Source: Rostratula benghalensis (taxonomy: Eukaryota; Chordata; Aves; Charadriiformes; Rostratulidae). Taken from it: a stretch of DNA of 64,000 bases. Made by a program: the position numbers and the translations under genes. This document shows, piece after piece, positions 12,051 through 24,955 of this stretch. The notes beneath the pieces were generated by a model. The model did not search any database and was not told the origin of the DNA. It worked only from the letters and a program-made list of their open reading frames with translations. The first letter of the stretch is position 1. The number at the start of each line of letters is the position of its first letter. The DNA is taken from positions 93,809-157,808 of the forward strand of contig VXAI01000381.1 of assembly GCA_013399305.1 (NCBI GenBank), read 5' to 3'.

Positions 12051-12774
12051 AAGCCTCCAGTTATTGCACTTATGGCAACCTGTGAGGAGCCTGAAACTGA
12101 TGACATTTTCCACTACAGCCTTAACATCTGAACTCTTTGTCTACAGGAACCAGGTGATTCTTACCCAAAAGTACCATACCTGTTGCCAGGACCCAGAAAA
12201 TGAACTCATCTGTGAGCTGATCTGTGCAGCTATTTGTTAGTTAGAAAAAAAACCCCAAAACCAGTTAATACACAGGGGATATGCTTGCTCACTAGCAAAA
12301 GCCAACAGAGATCTGTGGAAAGACACATTATTATACCTAGTAAGCTTTGCATTGGATCTCATTATCCATTATCATTTTCTGCCTCCAAATATTGCATCCA
12401 GTATAGATATTTGCTATCGTGTTTTTCTGGTGGATCTAGCTGAGAAATATGATTATTTTCCCCTGTGGTTTCAGCAAAGTCTTGTTGACTGAAGATTTTG
12501 CAGACATACAGCTGGACTATAGGAACCTGGTTGTGTGTTTGGTCATAGACGAAGCTGCTGTTAGCTGTATGTGAACACCAGGGCTGACTTAAGCTGCAGA
12601 TTCATGTATAATTTAAGATGCTATCAGGACAGCACTGACGTGGGAAAGAGCAGACATACTCTTCTAAGCTTTCTTTCCTGTTCCCTTGACTTCCTCTCTA
12701 TAGCTCTGGAGAGAACAGTGCTATGGAGAGACAGATCTGCTAGATGAAATACACATGTACTGCTTGCTTACCTT

Positions 12775-12805
12775 AAAAAAAAAAAAAAAACAAACCAAAA
12801 AAACC
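12775..12805 (+). repeat. A16 run followed by A/C tract
   Basis: A16 at 12775-12790 followed by 'caaaccaaaaaaacc'. This is a short member of the A/C tract class. Confidence 0.8.
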
Positions 12806-13355
12806 TCCTTCACTTAATTACAGGTGCAGTGAACCAAAGGTTTGCTTTAGCACATGACAGTGAGGAAATGCTTCCAGAGGTGGAAGGAGGGGCTGGGTGA
12901 GCATGTGACGGGTCTTCTTTCTGAAAGCAGTAGCTTACGCTGACTTAAATAATGCATTAAATTAATACTGTAGGAAGACATGCTGAATGATGTAAGAAAA
13001 AGGTTTGGAAGTCTGGCAGACAAATAGTGGTTCATAGGTTTTTACTATGAATTGACCTTTAGGAAGCAACCCAGATCACTCTTTCTAGGACACCCAGCTG
13101 GGGCTGATCAGGGACAGTAAAGGCCATTGATGCCACAGGATGCTGACACCTACTTCTCATTTGCTTTCATATGGAACAGGAGAGAAAGGGCCAAAGTGGT
13201 CTTTGCCACTACTCTGGCATGGGGATTAGTCTTTCAAGCAAGGAAGCAGTCCTTTCTTCATCATACTCTCCTGTTTGTGCTTGCAAAAGGGATGATGCTG
13301 TTTCTGAGTGAACTCATTTTAAAGAGATGTATGTAAGTTATCACCAACACTCAAG

Positions 13356-13371
13356 AAATAATAATAATAAT
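13356..13371 (+). repeat. AAT trinucleotide microsatellite
   Basis: About five AAT units. A short simple repeat of no evident function. Confidence 0.85.
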
Positions 13372-14666
13372 GGGCCAGGATTATCTTGGTCTAGGCATTT
13401 TGAAAACATTGAACAAAGCAATGGGCTTTGCTCCAGGCTGTTACTATAGGGTCAGCTGACATGCTTTGTGTTTGCCAGTCTGAAGAACAGAATGGGACTG
13501 AGCACTCAAAGGTCCTACTTGATGATGTTTCAAACCTGACTGTACTTCTTGATAGGACACAAATGGCAGATTCCAGTGCTTCATAAAACTCTGTCTTTTG
13601 TTGTTCCCAAGATTTTAGTAGCTGTGCAACTATCTATTCAGAGCAAAATGAGCATTCTCTCTCAAAACTGATTTCTTGACATTGTGCATATTAGGAACTT
13701 GTGTAGATGCACAACTGGATAAAGAAACAGGCTAGCGTGGTTTGCATCCCAAACTATATATCCTGCTGATCAGCTTTGCAGTTTGAATGCAGGCATGTGT
13801 TCATATAGCCAGATTAGTCCCAGCTCTGGAGCCAACATGGCCAATAGCATCCTCATCATACCCTATTGGTGAGTGTTGATGAGCCCTGTGTTACAGAGAC
13901 CTTGATTTATTGACCTGGAGTGTGTTAGTGGCTGAGTCAAAGATGAAAAATATCCACAAAAAACAACTATAAAAATGGTGCTGGTGCTTTCAAAACCAAT
14001 TAATGATTTTGATAGACAGTTTCTTCCTAGAGAGTAGTTGTTTCTGACAGTTCTTCTTTGGTTATCAGGACCTTTGAACACATCTCTAACTAGTTTAAGA
14101 AATAAGGACTCTGAAGAACGCAACTGCAAGTACAATTCTGGCCTTCATTTTTTAACCATGTAAATTAATCTGTCACTGCAGTACGTGCCTTCTACTCCTG
14201 TTCGTGCTCACCTGTATGATCCAGTCTGACCCACTGTCACAACTGAAACACAACATATGAAAAGAGGGAAAGAGAAGGCATTCCTTGAGTATGTGGCACC
14301 AGTGTTCTCCGTGTTTCCTAACTATGCTTTTTCTGAAATCTCTATTTTCTCCAGCTTGCAGGTTTTATATACACTGCTTTCCTACACAGGTGGCAGTTGT
14401 TCTCACTTTGCTTTTGTCTTCTTTTTTGTTAGTGTTTTGTTAGTTTGTGTGCATGTGGAAAAGCATTTATAATTTTCTTGGGAGTCTTTTTTTGGAACAT
14501 ATTATCCCAAACATATGTTTTTGCTATGTAACAAAGCCGTGCTGAAGTTTCAACGTATTTTTTTCCTTTTATCTCCGTGATTCTTTCAATTCCTAAGTCT
14601 CTCTCTCTTTCACCCAGGCCTTTTTCTACTCCTTCCTCTTCCCTGAATAAGCCCAAAAGGCATGCA

Positions 14667-14712
14667 CCACATACACACATGCACACACACACATATGCAC
14701 ATACAAACACAA
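14667..14712 (+). repeat. Imperfect CA microsatellite
   Basis: CA-rich stretch with CATG and TATG interruptions ('atgcacacacacacatatg'). It could be polymorphic. Confidence 0.85.
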
Positions 14713-16479
14713 AGAAATGCTGGGGGAAAAATACTCTTAAATTCCTCCCATACCGCTTGGTGACTTATTTATTTATTTTCAAGGTCTCTCTTGGAGCTGA
14801 GAAATAAGACACGACAAGGCATGTGTTGTGCTGAGATAACACGTACCTTGGGGAAAGTGTGAAACACAAGGTAAAGAGGAGCGCCTTCAATGACCCAAGA
14901 TGAGAGTTATCTTGTGGTAACACACACTTAGATGTGTCCCATTATGACTGTGAAGGATGGGAATGGAGGGAGGAGAAATAAAAGGTATCCGAGAACTTAT
15001 ATTCCTTTTATACTTATTATTATTTTTAAGTTAGTCTGCAGCATATCCTTCTGTCATTAAAAGGGGAGTAGGATTCCAGCCAATAATCCTATGGGACATC
15101 CATTATAATCTGAAATAATACATGCAGAGATGATAAAGCCAGAAGGGACACTCACATTTACTCTTATTGTGGGTAGTTCCATATCACAATTTATTAAATG
15201 TCACCAAGTTACTCAGCACTGGATTCAAGGTATTTGATTACATACCTTCCCAAAAGGCATCCTACTACTTTTGAAGACATCAAAACATGGAGAATCTTTT
15301 ACTTAGTTGGGTAATTTGTTCTAATAGTTTATGAACTTTACTGTTAAAAAATAGTTCTGTCCTCCAAATTTGGTTGTCTGACGGTTTGAATGTGTCCAAT
15401 CATTTGTGCTTGTTCTGTCATATTACATTAGATTGAACTACATGCCCTACTGTGTCCTACCTATATTGTAATCAAGTCACCTCTTTGCTTTCATTTCAGA
15501 AAATTAAGTTAATTGAGTTCTTCTATCCTTCATTAAGAACATTTTTTAATCTTTATGATAATTTTTCACACTTGTTTATCCATTGCTTTATGTCAGCACC
15601 TTAATTTCCCAGAGTTGTCATGACTCTCATCTCAGCAGTACTGTTTACGGAAAGTACCATTTCACAAAGAAAATATCATTCACAATCCCTACTCCTCATT
15701 CTATAGTTCAGATACTGAAGGAAAGTTTACATAGGCACATTCATATATGTTTAAAAAATCAACATGGGAATCCACATTAAGTTTCTGTTTTTCAAGTTTC
15801 TGGGGTCTTATTTCTAAAGAGGGTAAAGAGATTTTGGACCTTCCTTTTAGAGATAAGACCTTGGCATTTGTTGCAATGAAATATTTTTATTTGGCCACCA
15901 TTTTTTTGAGACAGCCAGACAATTTCCTTGTCCTGATCATTACTTACCAGACTGTCAATCTCTGCAGCATCTGCAGCTTTTAGCTGTAGTGATGTCTTTC
16001 TTACTTTCAGATCATTGACCAAAATATTGAATAATACTACACCAATTATCAAGCTAAATTAGAAACATCTCCCTCACAGAAAAAAATTTAGGTCTCATAT
16101 AAACTTTTTTCGCTCTTCACTTGATTCTTGGGGTGCTGGTTGAGATGGCAGCCTTTGCAAATATGAAGAGTGGAAAAATGCAGTAGGGATGTAACAAAGA
16201 GAATTCTTCAGCATGGAACAGTAACTGATTTTGATACCAGTCCTGCCCAGGGATCTCACCGTGAATGACGTGCACAACATTAAGTTATACTCCCAGGAAC
16301 ATAATACTTTTGAAAACACTACTGGAAACAGGACATTCTAAGGAGTTGTCATCCTAGTCTGTAATAATGCCGTACCCATTATTATCTTCAAATGCCCCTT
16401 TTAGAACTTTGCTGATCCCATTGAATATTCTGGGTAGCTGAGTTTTCAAAACATATTCATTCCCAGTGGAGCTCTATGC

Positions 16480-17440
16480 TCTGTTGATTGGCTGTCTCCT
16501 TTCCTGATCACGCTGTGAACTTTAGTGGATGAAATTTTATACATAATCACGCTGTATTCTTTGCTGATTGAGCTGCCTATTATCACTGTTTATATAGCTA
16601 TTACATTCTGCGTTTGCCAGTCCAGTTTCAAGCTTGTTTTTTCCCCAATATATTATGCAAAATAAACTGAACAGGAATTACAGTATTTCCAACCTGCTGT
16701 GTCTTCAGAATCTAAGATAGCAAAATGCTTAGGTTTTCTTTCAAATAGTGGGATAAACGCTTCTCCAAAGATTGAAGCTGCTGGTTATGGAAAGCTTGTG
16801 CCACTTACTATATGCAAAATAGGGAGATTTACAAAGAAACTGATTGCATCTTTATTTGCTTTATCAAAGAATCTAAAACCATAGCTGAAACTATAGAAAA
16901 TGCACTTTAGTGGTCTTAAAACAAATGATATCCCCAACAGATTTGTCAACAGCTTAGCACATAAGCCCAGGCTGCTGAAGCAAAAAGCATCTGGAATTTC
17001 TACTGCTAGAATATGCACCTTAATAAGGAAAAGATTCAAAAGTTCAATGCCTGAATTGTACAGCTTGGTCAGCGGAGTTTTTTGCAGCTGAAAAGCGTTG
17101 TCTGTGCAGCTGGCTTTGCAAAAAATAAATAAATAAGGGGAATGAATAAACCGGCACTGAAAAATATGAATCTTCCCTAATAATAAAATATGCAGAAATG
17201 ATAGTAAACTCTCTCCATTTATTAAATTAAATTATGCATCTCAATCAGCAAAGTGTGCAACAACTGCACTCAAGAAGGGCGTCACTAAATCAGGGGAAGA
17301 TACAGCCCAATCAGGAAAATTTAACAACTTGATCATTAAATTAGGCAACACTACCAGAACCAAGGTAAATAAAAAGGAGATAAACTGTGCAGGCTGATCT
17401 TTGCAGGCTAGAACAGTGAGTGGGAGACTGAAAGACACCA
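16480..17440. promoter_or_regulatory. Candidate conserved non-coding block
   Basis: About 960 bases without transposon or simple-repeat signal. Octamer-like ATGCAAAA occurs at 16655-16662 and 16812-16819. ATTATGCAT occurs at 17231-17239, and a CRE-like GCGTCACT near 17279. The CpG-containing 9-mer TCACGCTGT is repeated at 16508 and 16547. The paired motifs TGTTGATTGGCTG and TGCTGATTGAGCTG lie about 80 bases apart. Several frames stay open in parallel on both strands, as often seen in slowly evolving non-coding DNA. This reading is by eye only. Confidence 0.3.
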
Positions 17441-18879
17441 TTGGATAATAAATAGGTCAGTCTCCCAGGGGACCAGACCTTTAGGTGATGTAAATGGTTA
17501 TTACTTTAATGAAGTCATTTGAGCTTTGTCTCTTCTTCTAAAGTAAATACCTCGTACAACAATTGTGTTGTGACTCTTTCTTTATAGAATGCTTCTTCCA
17601 TTGTAAGCTGATGATCACTAGTACTGCTCCCTACCCCCATCAGGAATCTACTGTGACAGGTGCTACAAAGGTAAGCAAGGAAGTACTTGTGCAGTAGTGC
17701 TTTTTTGAGCTTTCCACCAAGTAGTTTGCTGTTAAAAAAAAAAAAAAAAAAAGTAAAAAATGTTGGACAAACAAAATTAAGTGTAAACATTGTCCACAAA
17801 TGTTATGCAAAAGATCAGTCTTCATGCTCAAATGTTTTCTGCAAGCCTTGAGGCAGGTAAGCCTAAAGGGCAGTTCAATGTATGTGTCACAAATCTCCAC
17901 AGTAGGCTGAAAGGTGTAAGGGGAAAGTCTTGAACACAAAGAGAGAGGCAGTAACTTTGAGGTGGTGATTCCTCGAGATTAACAGATTTGAATGAGAGAA
18001 GGGTCATTCCTCATTGCGCTTGCTGATAATTTTTGAGCCTTTCTAATCAGACAACTTGTTGTAGAATGGTGGCTGGATGGTAATTAGAGGGTCCTTGGAT
18101 ATTGCACTTTTTTTTGAAAATCATAAAAACAGTTAAGATGGTATTAAGAAAGGTTTGTATAGCAGGAAAGGTTTACAGGCAGTATTGTAAATAAGTATAA
18201 TACCCTTTACCACTAATTTCTAAGATAGTCTGACCTGTTACTGATGACTGCAAAAGGAACATGTGCCTGCACCATAAGAACCAGCCACTGCCCCAGAGGG
18301 AGTGCAGTCTGCTACACCAGATCAAATGAAAGGATGAAAAGATATGAAGGGATTACGTGGCCAAATCGAGGAACAAATTAAAGTCACTTTCCACGCTGCT
18401 GAACCACACTGTCTTTACTTGGTCACGAACCTCAGTCCCATAATGCAGGACTCACTAGGTGATTGTCTTTTACTAACCTGAGTCAATGTTAACTGTCAGT
18501 CGTCACTGATTGGCATCCTGTCTGTTTCTGAGGACCAGGAGCCTGAATATTTACCCAGGGCCTTTGGTGGGTGCATATGAGTATTTCTAGCCTGTGTCAA
18601 CACGTCATTGCTATCATTTTTACCTGTATCAAGTAGGCTGAAGGCAATCTGCTCTGAAATCCTGTCTCCATTTTGTTGTGTAGACATATGCTTAGTCAAA
18701 TCCTTAAGGAAAGCTGCCACTAATACAGTGGTCGGAGGAGCTGAAGTTACTGAGCATTACAGGTGTTTATTTAACCTTGGCATACATGTGAAAACTGTAA
18801 TGATTTGTTTTGTACCTGAGGCCCCGGAGAGGATTATGTTGCCTGTCTACTGTCTGTATGCGAGTTGTATGAGCAAGGC
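17441..18879. other. Non-coding DNA, nothing recognised beyond an A19 run
   Basis: Short open frames of 99 and 92 codons (minus at 17640-17939, plus at 18608-18886) show no domain or exon context. Confidence 0.6.
17734..17752 (+). repeat. A19 homopolymer
   Basis: Nineteen A followed by GTAAAAAATG. No retrotransposon body is recognisable upstream, so it is not assigned as a poly(A) tail. Confidence 0.9.
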
Positions 18880-19140
18880 AACTTAAAAGCCACAGCCAAT
18901 TTCTGTGCTTCATCAGGATCAAACATTTCCATTAAAATAATAGCTTTTAAACATTAACATTAGTCTGAAATGATTATAAAATAATGCTCCCTGCGGCCAT
19001 TATATCCTGAAGCGAGATGAGGTAATTTCTGCTGTTAGTGTTTGCAGTACTATTTTTTTCAGCCTACTTCTTTAACAATTCTTTTGAATAAATTTGGTGC
19101 TCTTGAAAATCAGATAATAATTAAAACAGCCCAAGAAGGC
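18880..19140. promoter_or_regulatory. Candidate conserved non-coding block
   Basis: Unique sequence of mixed composition. It contains TAAT-type sites ('cattaaaataatagctttt', 'agataataattaaaac') and a locally unusual CpG-containing segment ('ccctgcggccattatat', 'cctgaagcgagatgagg'). No repeat or open frame explains it. The suggestion of constraint is inferred from texture, not from an alignment. Confidence 0.25.
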
Positions 19141-19159
19141 AGGTGCCTTCTAAACACAG

Positions 19160-19212
19160 ACATGCATGAAAATGTGCATACACACACGTACGCATGCATA
19201 TATGCACACTAA
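19160..19212 (+). repeat. Degenerate CA/TG-type simple repeat
   Basis: Alternating purine-pyrimidine stretch ('catacacacacgtacgcatg', 'catatatgcacac'). It could adopt Z-DNA. It is interrupted and probably old. Confidence 0.7.
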
Positions 19213-21439
19213 GTAAATATCCATGCACAAACAAACATGCAGTAGTTCTCCAGAGGCTTTGTGTTCTTGATGGTTTCATTGCATGTCATATTTTACAGGT
19301 TGTGGGGCCATTCCCAGGGGGAAAGCATGCACAGTCTAAACTCAGTTGCCACAAACTGGCAGAAGCCTGAAGGAACCATAGTTTCAGGAGTTGACAGAGG
19401 TACAATTCATGAGAGTTTAACAGGGCTTTGAGAGGTAAAACATCCTTTCATCTTCTGCATGTTTCCCATGGTAAATTATTATTCTGCTCCCACTAAAGGT
19501 GACAGGAGGTGAAATATCCAGCACCTCTGGGGCTGGGCTGGAGGCCTGGGAGACATTGATTCACCAAACACAGAAGCATGTGCTTCAGAGACATTGACTT
19601 CAATAGAACTGCCCACTTGTTCTCAGTCCTTATTGAAGCCAATGGCTCTGAAGCACAAGCCTGCGTGCTCTGCAGATATAAAGCCTGAGGAGATATCATG
19701 CTCTCAGGGTGATTCAGATACAAGCATACACATCCCTTAAACTGCCTTTAAAATCCCATGAAACATAGACACACACATTTAATCACTTTGTCATGTCTTG
19801 AAAATTAAGGCATCAGTAATCAAAACAGCTTCTCTACAACGTTGGATAATGTTTTACCTGAAATTATTCCTTAAGGAGCATTTGGCCTTTACTTAATGGT
19901 GCAACCACTTGTTATAGTAAGATTTGGAAGTCTGTTTATTCATTCACTTATTGGAGGGCATCATTATTTAATTTCTGAATACAGTGTCGCGCTAGGGGCA
20001 CAGAGAATTGGGGAGCATTTGCCCTTTTTCTAGATGCAATAAGAGGGCAATTTATATGTTCATTTGTTGAAGGATACTTAAAAAATGTAAAATGTTTCAT
20101 TAAACAGAAACTTAGACCATCTGTTCATTTCATTTTTATACTTTACAGAAAGAAAGTTGCTGTCGATAACTGTTCAAGGCAGCTGGTGTCTTATTTGAGG
20201 TTGCTAGTTGTGAATTGACCATCATACATGTCCATCCATTGGTCAGAGTTTCTAAATCCTCCTCAGGCTTTTACGACTCCCATCGAACTGCAGTGACTTA
20301 GTCCTTTGCAACCATTAATGAAACAAATAACCACATCACAGTATCATTAGTACCAGGAAAGAGGGTGTAAATTGTTTCACAAAATATAGGTGCTTGCATA
20401 TGAGGTGATCGGCTCAGGACTCCCATATGGTCAATGCACAGAGAGAAATACATTAGATCATGTAGATGTATAAAATGTTGCAGGAAAATTATGCTCTTTT
20501 TAAAAATGATTTTTCTACTCTGATGCAAAAAAACCATAATGACAGTCACTTTGGAATGAAATGGTCAGAGTTAATTTTTCAATGAAAACTCTTTGGGGGG
20601 AATAAAAATAAATTGTGTTTCTCTTAAGCTTCCTCTGCCTCCTGCCCCTCCCCTACCCGCACCCTAAAATATCCTTTTTACTATAGGGAAAATTTCTTGT
20701 CTTAAGGGACGATTGTGATGAAGGCTTTGATTAAACTCATTGATCAGTTCATATACTGATATAACAGGCACAAGCTCTGTGGCTGTTTTGTTGTTACACA
20801 TTTATTAACAGAAAATGTAGTAGACTATGTTAAAGTTTCTCTGCATGTCATAAAAATCCACTGGTATTACTGGTACTTAAACATGTTCCTAAAGGCAAAC
20901 TTTTGATGTCAGTGTTCCTCTGAATGCAAGTTCTCTTACTTATGTATGTAAAAGTGTTGATATTTTTTGTAAAAAACAATTTTACCTGACCATCTAATTA
21001 GACATTAACTTTCTGAGTCCCCACAAGGTGGCTGAATCCTGCTGTTCGGACACTTTTTTGGGTACTAACTTTTGAGTACTTAAGTTTGGATCTTAATAAT
21101 ATTCTCTTAGCATAGTATGTGTGCAAATTTAATGATATCCTCAGCATTCATGTATTGTACATTTAGAAAGCCTTTTTTAAAACAGATACTGCTCTGAACA
21201 GTAATTTATTATTACAGTACTTCAGAAGCTGTTTCTCAGAAATACAGAGCAATTTTAAAAAGGAATAATTTTTCATATTAATTCTAGTTTGACCATGTCC
21301 TTTCCAGTATGAGTAAGCATAATTACTTTATTTTTTCATGTGACCTAACCTCAAAGTGTCTTTAGAAAATATTACTTTTACAAAGTATGTATGCAATTTC
21401 TTTAAAATATATTGTTAAGATGTTTCTTTAATGAGAATC
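19213..21439. other. Non-coding DNA, nothing recognised
   Basis: AT-rich unique sequence. No repeats longer than short homopolymers were noticed. Confidence 0.6.
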
Positions 21440-21680
21440 TGAGTGCAAAATTTATACTGTATGTTACTATCATTATATATCTAATTGGACAAGTGCACAG
21501 AAATGGAAAATGGAATTTTTCTGTAAGCTGACAAAAAGCGTGTATGGTTCCAGGTGTAAAGTATTTAACTGTATTAATCTGCAGCTGTATAATTGTATTG
21601 CCGAGCCAAACAGGCAGTCTTATACTCATTGATAATTAATCTTGCAATTTAATTCTAAATCTCTGCATTTACTGTTCCAT
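21440..21680. promoter_or_regulatory. Candidate conserved non-coding block
   Basis: Includes 'cattgataattaatcttg' and 'gcaatttaattctaaat', and a segment with two CpGs ('aaaaagcgtgtatgg', 'attgccgagccaaac'). The homeodomain-like sites sit close together. No transposon features are seen. Confidence 0.22.
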
Positions 21681-24600
21681 TTTCTCTGTTACTGAATGCT
21701 ATATTTCCTTCTTAAAACTGTCCCTATGTAAGTAGTACATTTCACATAAGTACTTTACTTTGGTGTATAAAAATAACATACAATAGTATCATAAGATGCT
21801 AAGGATGGGATTTATCTCACCTACATTTAGTTACCTAAATATTAGGTACCTAGTCTAAGCTAGATAGCTGGACTCTCTTTATATTCTGTTAAGAGAAATG
21901 GGCACCTTCAGAGACTGATTTGTCCTGACTGTGTCAGACATCTGGCTTAAGTTGGGACAAATCACTGTTTGGAGTTGTCAGGTTTTCTCTGCTGACTGCA
22001 GAGAGACCCTAGGTGATTATTTTAGGCCATTCACCTTTCAGACAGCGAAGGTTAGTTGAGATGAATCCTGTCTCTAATTGTGGAAACCCAGATGGCAGGG
22101 GAGGGGAAATAAAGAAAGGGAAAAAAAAAAAAAGATGAAACAAGAGAAACAAAACAATAACAGCTAAAACATGTTTCTTGCATTTATTTAAGAACAGACA
22201 CTGTATTGAAGAACAGTGCATAATGTTCTGTTTTAATCATGCAAAAGCCACAACAAAGAAGACAGTGTTCTTCATGTGTGTGTATGCATGTAAAGGGACT
22301 GATCAGTTTAACACATGCTTATACTTCCAAAATATCTCTTGGATTGGACCCAAATTAAATTTAGTCAGTCCCAAACACCTGTTTAAGGCTGTGATGACAT
22401 TGCCATATGGTGGGTCAGTTGCTGCACACTTGCAGACATGATCAAGGTTTATTTGGTCAGTTCAAGTAATAATAACCCAGACACCTCTCTGGGAGCCAAA
22501 GCATGCTTTCAGTAAATGAGATGTGTAAGATCCCCAAGACAGATAGCCTACAGCTACCTTGGGCTACCTGCCTATGCTGTAATAACATCTTGTTTTGTGG
22601 AAATACTTGAGGGCTGTCTCTTGCTACCACATATTTCAGCAACACTGTGCAAAAAACTCACCTCCCGGTCCTCCAGCCTCACCTCTACCTCCATCCTAAC
22701 GTACCAATACTCACAGAGGGGTACTAGGTGTAATCCCACATGCATGTTCATAAAACCTGAAAAAGAAGAATAAGTACTTCACGATTTACAGGCTTCAGGA
22801 TTTCCTTTGTACTATTTTGGGTCTTTTGCCAAGCACAAAGGAACCAGAGTGCAATGTCACACTCCCATTCTGGATGGCTGTGTCAGGCACTGTAGCAGGG
22901 TATGAAAAAAAAAAAAAAAAAAAAAAAAAGATCAAAGCACTTGGCCTTTACAGAAAAAGATTGGGTTCAGCAATGTTTTTGAGAAAAATAAGATAATTAA
23001 AAAAGCTTGCTCCTCTTGGACTATAATTAAATGCAAGCACAATTATAAAACTACTTTAAAATAGGGAAAATTATTTAAAGCCAGTTAATTCAGGATTTGG
23101 AAGTAATTTGCATTTCACAGACTGCAAAAAAACCCCAAAGACAGCCCTAATCTGGGGTATATTTTTATTGGTATTTTTATTAAGCTCTAAAAAAAATGTA
23201 TTTCAAAGAGAAATTAAGCCATAGTGAAATATATTTACAATAGTGTAATTTCAGTTTTTTGCCTAGAAAATACAGATATTGAAACAATCAGACAAAAACC
23301 CTTATGATATCAGCAACACTGATTTTTTCATTATTATTATTTGAAAAAATAAAAACATTCTAAAGCAGATTTTTGACATAAGTATTCCACCTGCAAAATG
23401 CTGAGCAATTTGTAACTGCTATGAATGGACCCAAATGACTGTGCATAGCATTTGAGACCCTGTTGTAGATTCATCTGAATTCACATTGGCTCCTGTGTGG
23501 GACTGTGAGGCTGCAATGGTGTTCATTACCAGCATTGTACATGTACTCTCTGTGTTAATTTTAATAATAAACACCAGTTCCTTTAAAATCAAGGCAAAAT
23601 TTTCCACTCACTCTCTGTCTTCAGACTTTCAACAGATACTTACATGTCAGACTTCTCAGTTATGGGTTGCCTTTCTTTCATCAGAGAGTGGAAATCCTTG
23701 TTATGCTTTCTAGTTGGCTAGGGAACAAATAATTTGGGCATTATTCATAAGGCTAAATGTAGACACATCCATATGAGCTGGTCAGCTATGCCCCCTCGTA
23801 CTCATTGGACAGAAAGAGAAACTGCTGGGTGACATTCCATCTCATCCTGAAACAACTGTCTAAAGTTTCTCAGATGAACCATTCCCTAAAATTTCCTAAT
23901 TCCTTACTTGACTCTAAAAGACTTTAGGGAGATTGGGTCAGTGTTTGCTTACTGGGTTCAGATAAATATAATTACATATATTGAGTCTTGCCTCTCCTAT
24001 TGCCTCAGCCACTGCACTGCAAGATGATTAGTCTCTTTTCACAACACAGGTCAAGCTGTGCCAATCATTAGAAGTGACTGAAAGTTGCTCTGCTTTTGTT
24101 GTTCATGTTTAACACCACATCAATAAATGGGCTGAGGTATGGCTTATGGTTTGAGAAATCCTAATGATCTCAACAGGTTGGTTTGGACTCAGCTTGGCTC
24201 CATAGCCCTACAGCTGAAAGGCTAAGAGTTCAAAATTAACTGCTACTGGAGAGAGATACTGGAAAATCTGGCCCCTGATGAGCCATTATCTTTACCTATA
24301 CTGACTAGTAGGATCAAATGAAAGAAATGTAACTGTATAAGCAAAACAGCTGGTGCTAAATATTTGATGGCCACACTATAGACACTTCAAAAGTATTTGC
24401 CTGGGACTACCCATAGTCTGAACTGTAGACTGCAGTCCCATTAGCAGATGCAATGCATCTTAAGAACTCCTGGAATATATCTTCTGATTTAATTTAATCT
24501 AAAAGGAATACAGTTTGCACTCTCCAAGACTGCCACGTAACGCAAACCAAGGCATGGTAAATGAAGACAATTGGGAAATTTGCTTCAGAAGCACACTTCT

Positions 24601-24895
24601 GGTCCAAAGTAAAACACTGATGTAGATGCATTCACTAATAAGCGTGATTAGGGCTTATTACTGTACAAGCTGTGTGCAGTTACCTACAGTAAAGAAGACA
24701 TACTTCACAGATGTAATTTAACAATGAAAGGGCCATAACCTTAATGGTGAAATGCTTTCTTATTCATTTCTCTGTCCATAGTAAAAAAGGATATTTATAT
24801 AATCTGGACTGTTTGTCCCTGGAAGTGATGTTATTGTATTGTCAGGAAACAAATTCTTTTTGTTAAGAAATCTGATTACATGTTTGAGTTATTGA
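21681..24895. other. Non-coding DNA with small palindrome and A25 run
   Basis: A 7-bp hairpin (TACCTAA with TTAGGTA) lies near 21831-21848. The A25 run is listed separately. No gene is recognised up to the gap. Confidence 0.6.
22905..22929 (+). repeat. A25 homopolymer
   Basis: The longest pure homopolymer in the window. The upstream sequence is not a recognised retrotransposon. It is a likely indel error site in the assembly. Confidence 0.95.
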
Positions 24896-24955
24896 NNNNN
24901 NNNNNNNNNNNNNNNNNNNNNNNNNNNNNNNNNNNNNNNNNNNNNNNNNNNNNNN
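24896..24955. other. Assembly gap (60 N)
   Basis: A run of 60 N. The flanks ('gtttgagttattga' on the left, 'aaagaagatgctc' on the right) are ordinary unique sequence. The cause of the gap is not evident from them. Confidence 0.99.

Larger units (their letters stand above)
12051..16479. other. Non-coding DNA with simple repeats only
   Basis: Holds the A16/AC tract, the AAT array and the CA array listed separately. It also has a pyrimidine-rich stretch at about 14596-14643. No gene is recognised, and frames stay below 95 codons. Confidence 0.6.

Noticed and set aside
14429..14710. Cys/Val-rich minus-strand frame of 93 codons
   Set aside because: Its N-terminal part is the translation of the CA microsatellite at 14667-14712.
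22905..22929. A25 run as a retroposon poly(A) tail
   Set aside because: No recognisable retroposed body or target-site duplication was found beside it.
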